Assembly: GCF_031312595.1 (NCBI RefSeq)
Contig: NZ_CP133592.1
Span: 2,046,001-2,110,000 of the forward strand
DNA: 64,000 nt
Origin: Methanolobus sediminis
GTDB taxonomy: Archaea; Halobacteriota; Methanosarcinia; Methanosarcinales; Methanosarcinaceae
Direction of reading: 5' to 3'
Under the pieces are notes generated by a model that made no database searches, was not told the origin of the DNA, and saw only the letters and a program-made list of their open reading frames with translations. The translations under genes and the position numbers were made by a program. Positions within the stretch are counted from its first letter, which is position 1, and every line of letters starts with the position of its first letter. Positions 62,920 through 64,000 of this stretch are shown here, piece after piece.

Positions 62920-62997
62920 CCCTGACTTTTATTTTTGAATCTAAGTTTGCGATAAGAAAATGATAACAATTGCGGATCAATAATGAGAGCACTTTAC

Positions 62998-63294
62998 TTA
63001 ACTCTCGATCCATGCCTGGAGTTCTTCATGCAGGAACTTCTCAGCAGCCTGTACTACTTCCAATTTTCCTCTGAGAGCAATTAGTTCCCTTTCATCAGTA
63101 TCCACAATTTGTACATTTATCTTCCTTTCAACAGGTTCGAGGTCGAACTCTTCTACGAGGTCATAGATAATGTATGAAGGAGTTCCAGGTGGTATGATAA
63201 GGTCATAGAGGTCTGTAAGATCCTGTTCTTCCGGTTTGTTTTCCTTCTTTGTTTTTGATCTTTCAAGATCTTCAAGAGTAAGTTTCCTTGTCAA
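62998..63294 (-). CDS. small conserved-looking protein of unknown function
   Basis: A 98-residue acidic protein with a charged N-terminal segment (LTLEDLERSKTKKENKPEEQ) and a C-terminal alpha-beta part (PSYIIYDLVEEFDLEP, INVQIVDTDERELIALRG, KFLHEELQAWIES). The pattern resembles a single small sensor or adapter domain; there are no Cys or membrane parts. A TTG four bases after GGTGAT is the best start; the GTG three codons earlier overlaps that site. I do not recognise the family. It is convergent with the methanogenesis marker 2 gene. Confidence 0.75.
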   Translation of the reverse strand: MTRKLTLEDLERSKTKKENKPEEQDLTDLYDLIIPPGTPSYIIYDLVEEFDLEPVERKINVQIVDTDERELIALRGKLEVVQAAEKFLHEELQAWIES

Positions 63295-63465
63295 TGTGAT
63301 CACCGTCTTTCTGCTTTGATGGTGTGATACACATAAATAGTAATCGCTATGTCTGTTTCAGGGCAAATGCCGAATTTATGGGGTCTAACTATTAATACTG
63401 TTAGTTATAAAAATGTAGATAGTTATGATCATTTTAAAATTGATATTGAGTGAAGGAGTGTATGA

Positions 63466-64000
63466 ATGAGATTAATTGATTTATCCGATGCAAAAGGACA
63501 GATAAGGGTTGAGTTTGGAGGATGCAATATGAAGTGTCCTTATTGCGTTCATATACATCAGCCTGTAAAAGAATGGACTCTGGATGAAGTATTGGATTAT
63601 GCCAGTAAGTCCACAACAGATAACGTATACCTTGGAGGTGCAGAACCAACCCTTCAGAAAGATTTGCTTCCTCTAATAGAGGGATTGCATGATATGGGAA
63701 AACAGGTCATCCTGAAATCCAATGGTATGAAGCCCGATGTACTTGAAAAAGCCCTTCCATTTGTTTATGGTTTTGTACTTGAGATCAAAGCACCGGGAGA
63801 TGATGTAAAGGCAGTGATGGAAGTTACAGGGATGTCTGAGGAGAGGACACAGAAATACCTGAAACTCCTGAGTGAATCCATGGCTATTGCAAAAAAGAAA
63901 TGGCTCAGGATATGGATACGAGTGATTCCTGAATATGTTAATGCTGAAAACATGCCTCGCATATTGCCAGATCTTGAGGGCGCTTCAGAAGTTATGCTCT
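63466..64000 (+). CDS. radical-SAM protein, 5' part
   Basis: The first 178 codons of a radical-SAM gene that leaves the window on the right. The cluster motif is GGCNMKCPYCVHIHQP (three Cys, CxxxCxxC) near residue 18, and the SAM-binding loop reads YLGGAEPTLQKD near 47, a GGAEP variant of GGEP. Later KSNGMKPDVLEK, EIKAPGDDVKAVMEVTG and WIRVIPEYV resemble activases of the pyruvate formate-lyase type. AGGAGTGTAT lies just before the ATG. I cannot assign it to a named family. It follows the divergent small unknown gene with about 170 bases between. Confidence 0.85.
   Translation, partial: MRLIDLSDAKGQIRVEFGGCNMKCPYCVHIHQPVKEWTLDEVLDYASKSTTDNVYLGGAEPTLQKDLLPLIEGLHDMGKQVILKSNGMKPDVLEKALPFVYGFVLEIKAPGDDVKAVMEVTGMSEERTQKYLKLLSESMAIAKKKWLRIWIRVIPEYVNAENMPRILPDLEGASEVML

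Noticed and set aside
1..64000. tRNA, rRNA, CRISPR arrays, insertion sequences, phage or att sites
   Set aside because: I looked through the intergenic stretches and found no tRNA-like T-loop, no regularly spaced repeats, no transposase and no integrase.

Overview
The window is a continuous, densely coded piece of a methanogenic archaeon chromosome, most likely a methylotrophic member of the Methanosarcinales (Methanolobus or Methanococcoides-like; the genus is inference). The reasons are a complete membrane arm of F420H2 dehydrogenase (fpoABCDHIJJKLMNO, with fpoJ split in two), coenzyme F420 genes (cofG, two cofH, cofC), methanofuran-type and methanopterin-type ligases, a methanogenesis marker 2 protein, archaeal lipid reductase, archaeosine precursor genes, archaeal-type TATA boxes and strong AGGAGGTGAT-like ribosome binding sites. 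I see no tRNA, rRNA, CRISPR array, insertion sequence or phage gene.

Layout. 1-0.8 kb: the 5' part of an mfnD-like ATP-grasp ligase on the minus strand. 0.8-1.36 kb: a gene-free stretch with GC-rich and hairpin sequence that may be a small RNA. 1.4-5.7 kb: a membrane protein, then grpE-dnaK-dnaJ. 5.9-8.7 kb: trkA-trkH potassium uptake. 8.7-15.6 kb, minus strand: geranylgeranyl reductase with its ferredoxin, cofC-cofH-cofH-cofG, and a second flavin oxidoreductase with its own small ferredoxin. 15.8-17.3 kb: an Lrp-type regulator, a DUF22-like protein and a zinc-ribbon protein. 17.7-28.0 kb: the fpo operon, preceded by a long leader with an 11-bp perfect hairpin. 28-41.9 kb, minus strand: a GntP-type permease, a tandem pair of unrecognised paralogues, then a chemotaxis-type cluster cheY-cheB-cheA-cheC-(FtsA-like)-cheR-cheC-cheC-cheD-(membrane RecA-like)-cheC-(unknown). 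42-50.4 kb: a gate-domain membrane protein, a Trm112-like protein, a membrane protein, pyrG, truD, a transglutaminase-like lipoprotein, pth2, an mptN-like ligase and a DUF434 protein. 50.6-57.2 kb: a REC-PAS-PAS-DUF835 regulator, a KaiC-like ATPase, a small membrane protein, an F390-synthetase-like ligase and a DUF255 thioredoxin-fold protein. 57.5-60.8 kb: a PKD/PEF-CTERM surface protein, then queC-DUF366-queE-queD. 60.9-64 kb: nifB, methanogenesis marker 2, a small unknown protein and the 5' part of a radical-SAM gene.

How the genes fit together. cofG/cofH make the deazaflavin Fo and cofC the activated lactyl donor for F420; Fpo oxidises F420H2 and passes electrons to methanophenazine while exporting protons. 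FpoF, the F420H2-oxidising input subunit, is not here. The phylogenetically odd part is the Che cluster: it has four CheC-type phosphatase homologues with differently decayed active sites, one CheD, no CheW, no receptor and no archaellum gene, and an FtsA/PilM-like actin-fold ATPase carrying about five tandem C-terminal beta-rich repeats. This is my best candidate for an undescribed system: a chemosensory-type phosphorelay coupled to an actin-like protein in a methanogen. A second candidate is the tight queC-DUF366-queE-queD operon, where DUF366 may act in archaeosine synthesis and queC appears to begin with an ATT codon.
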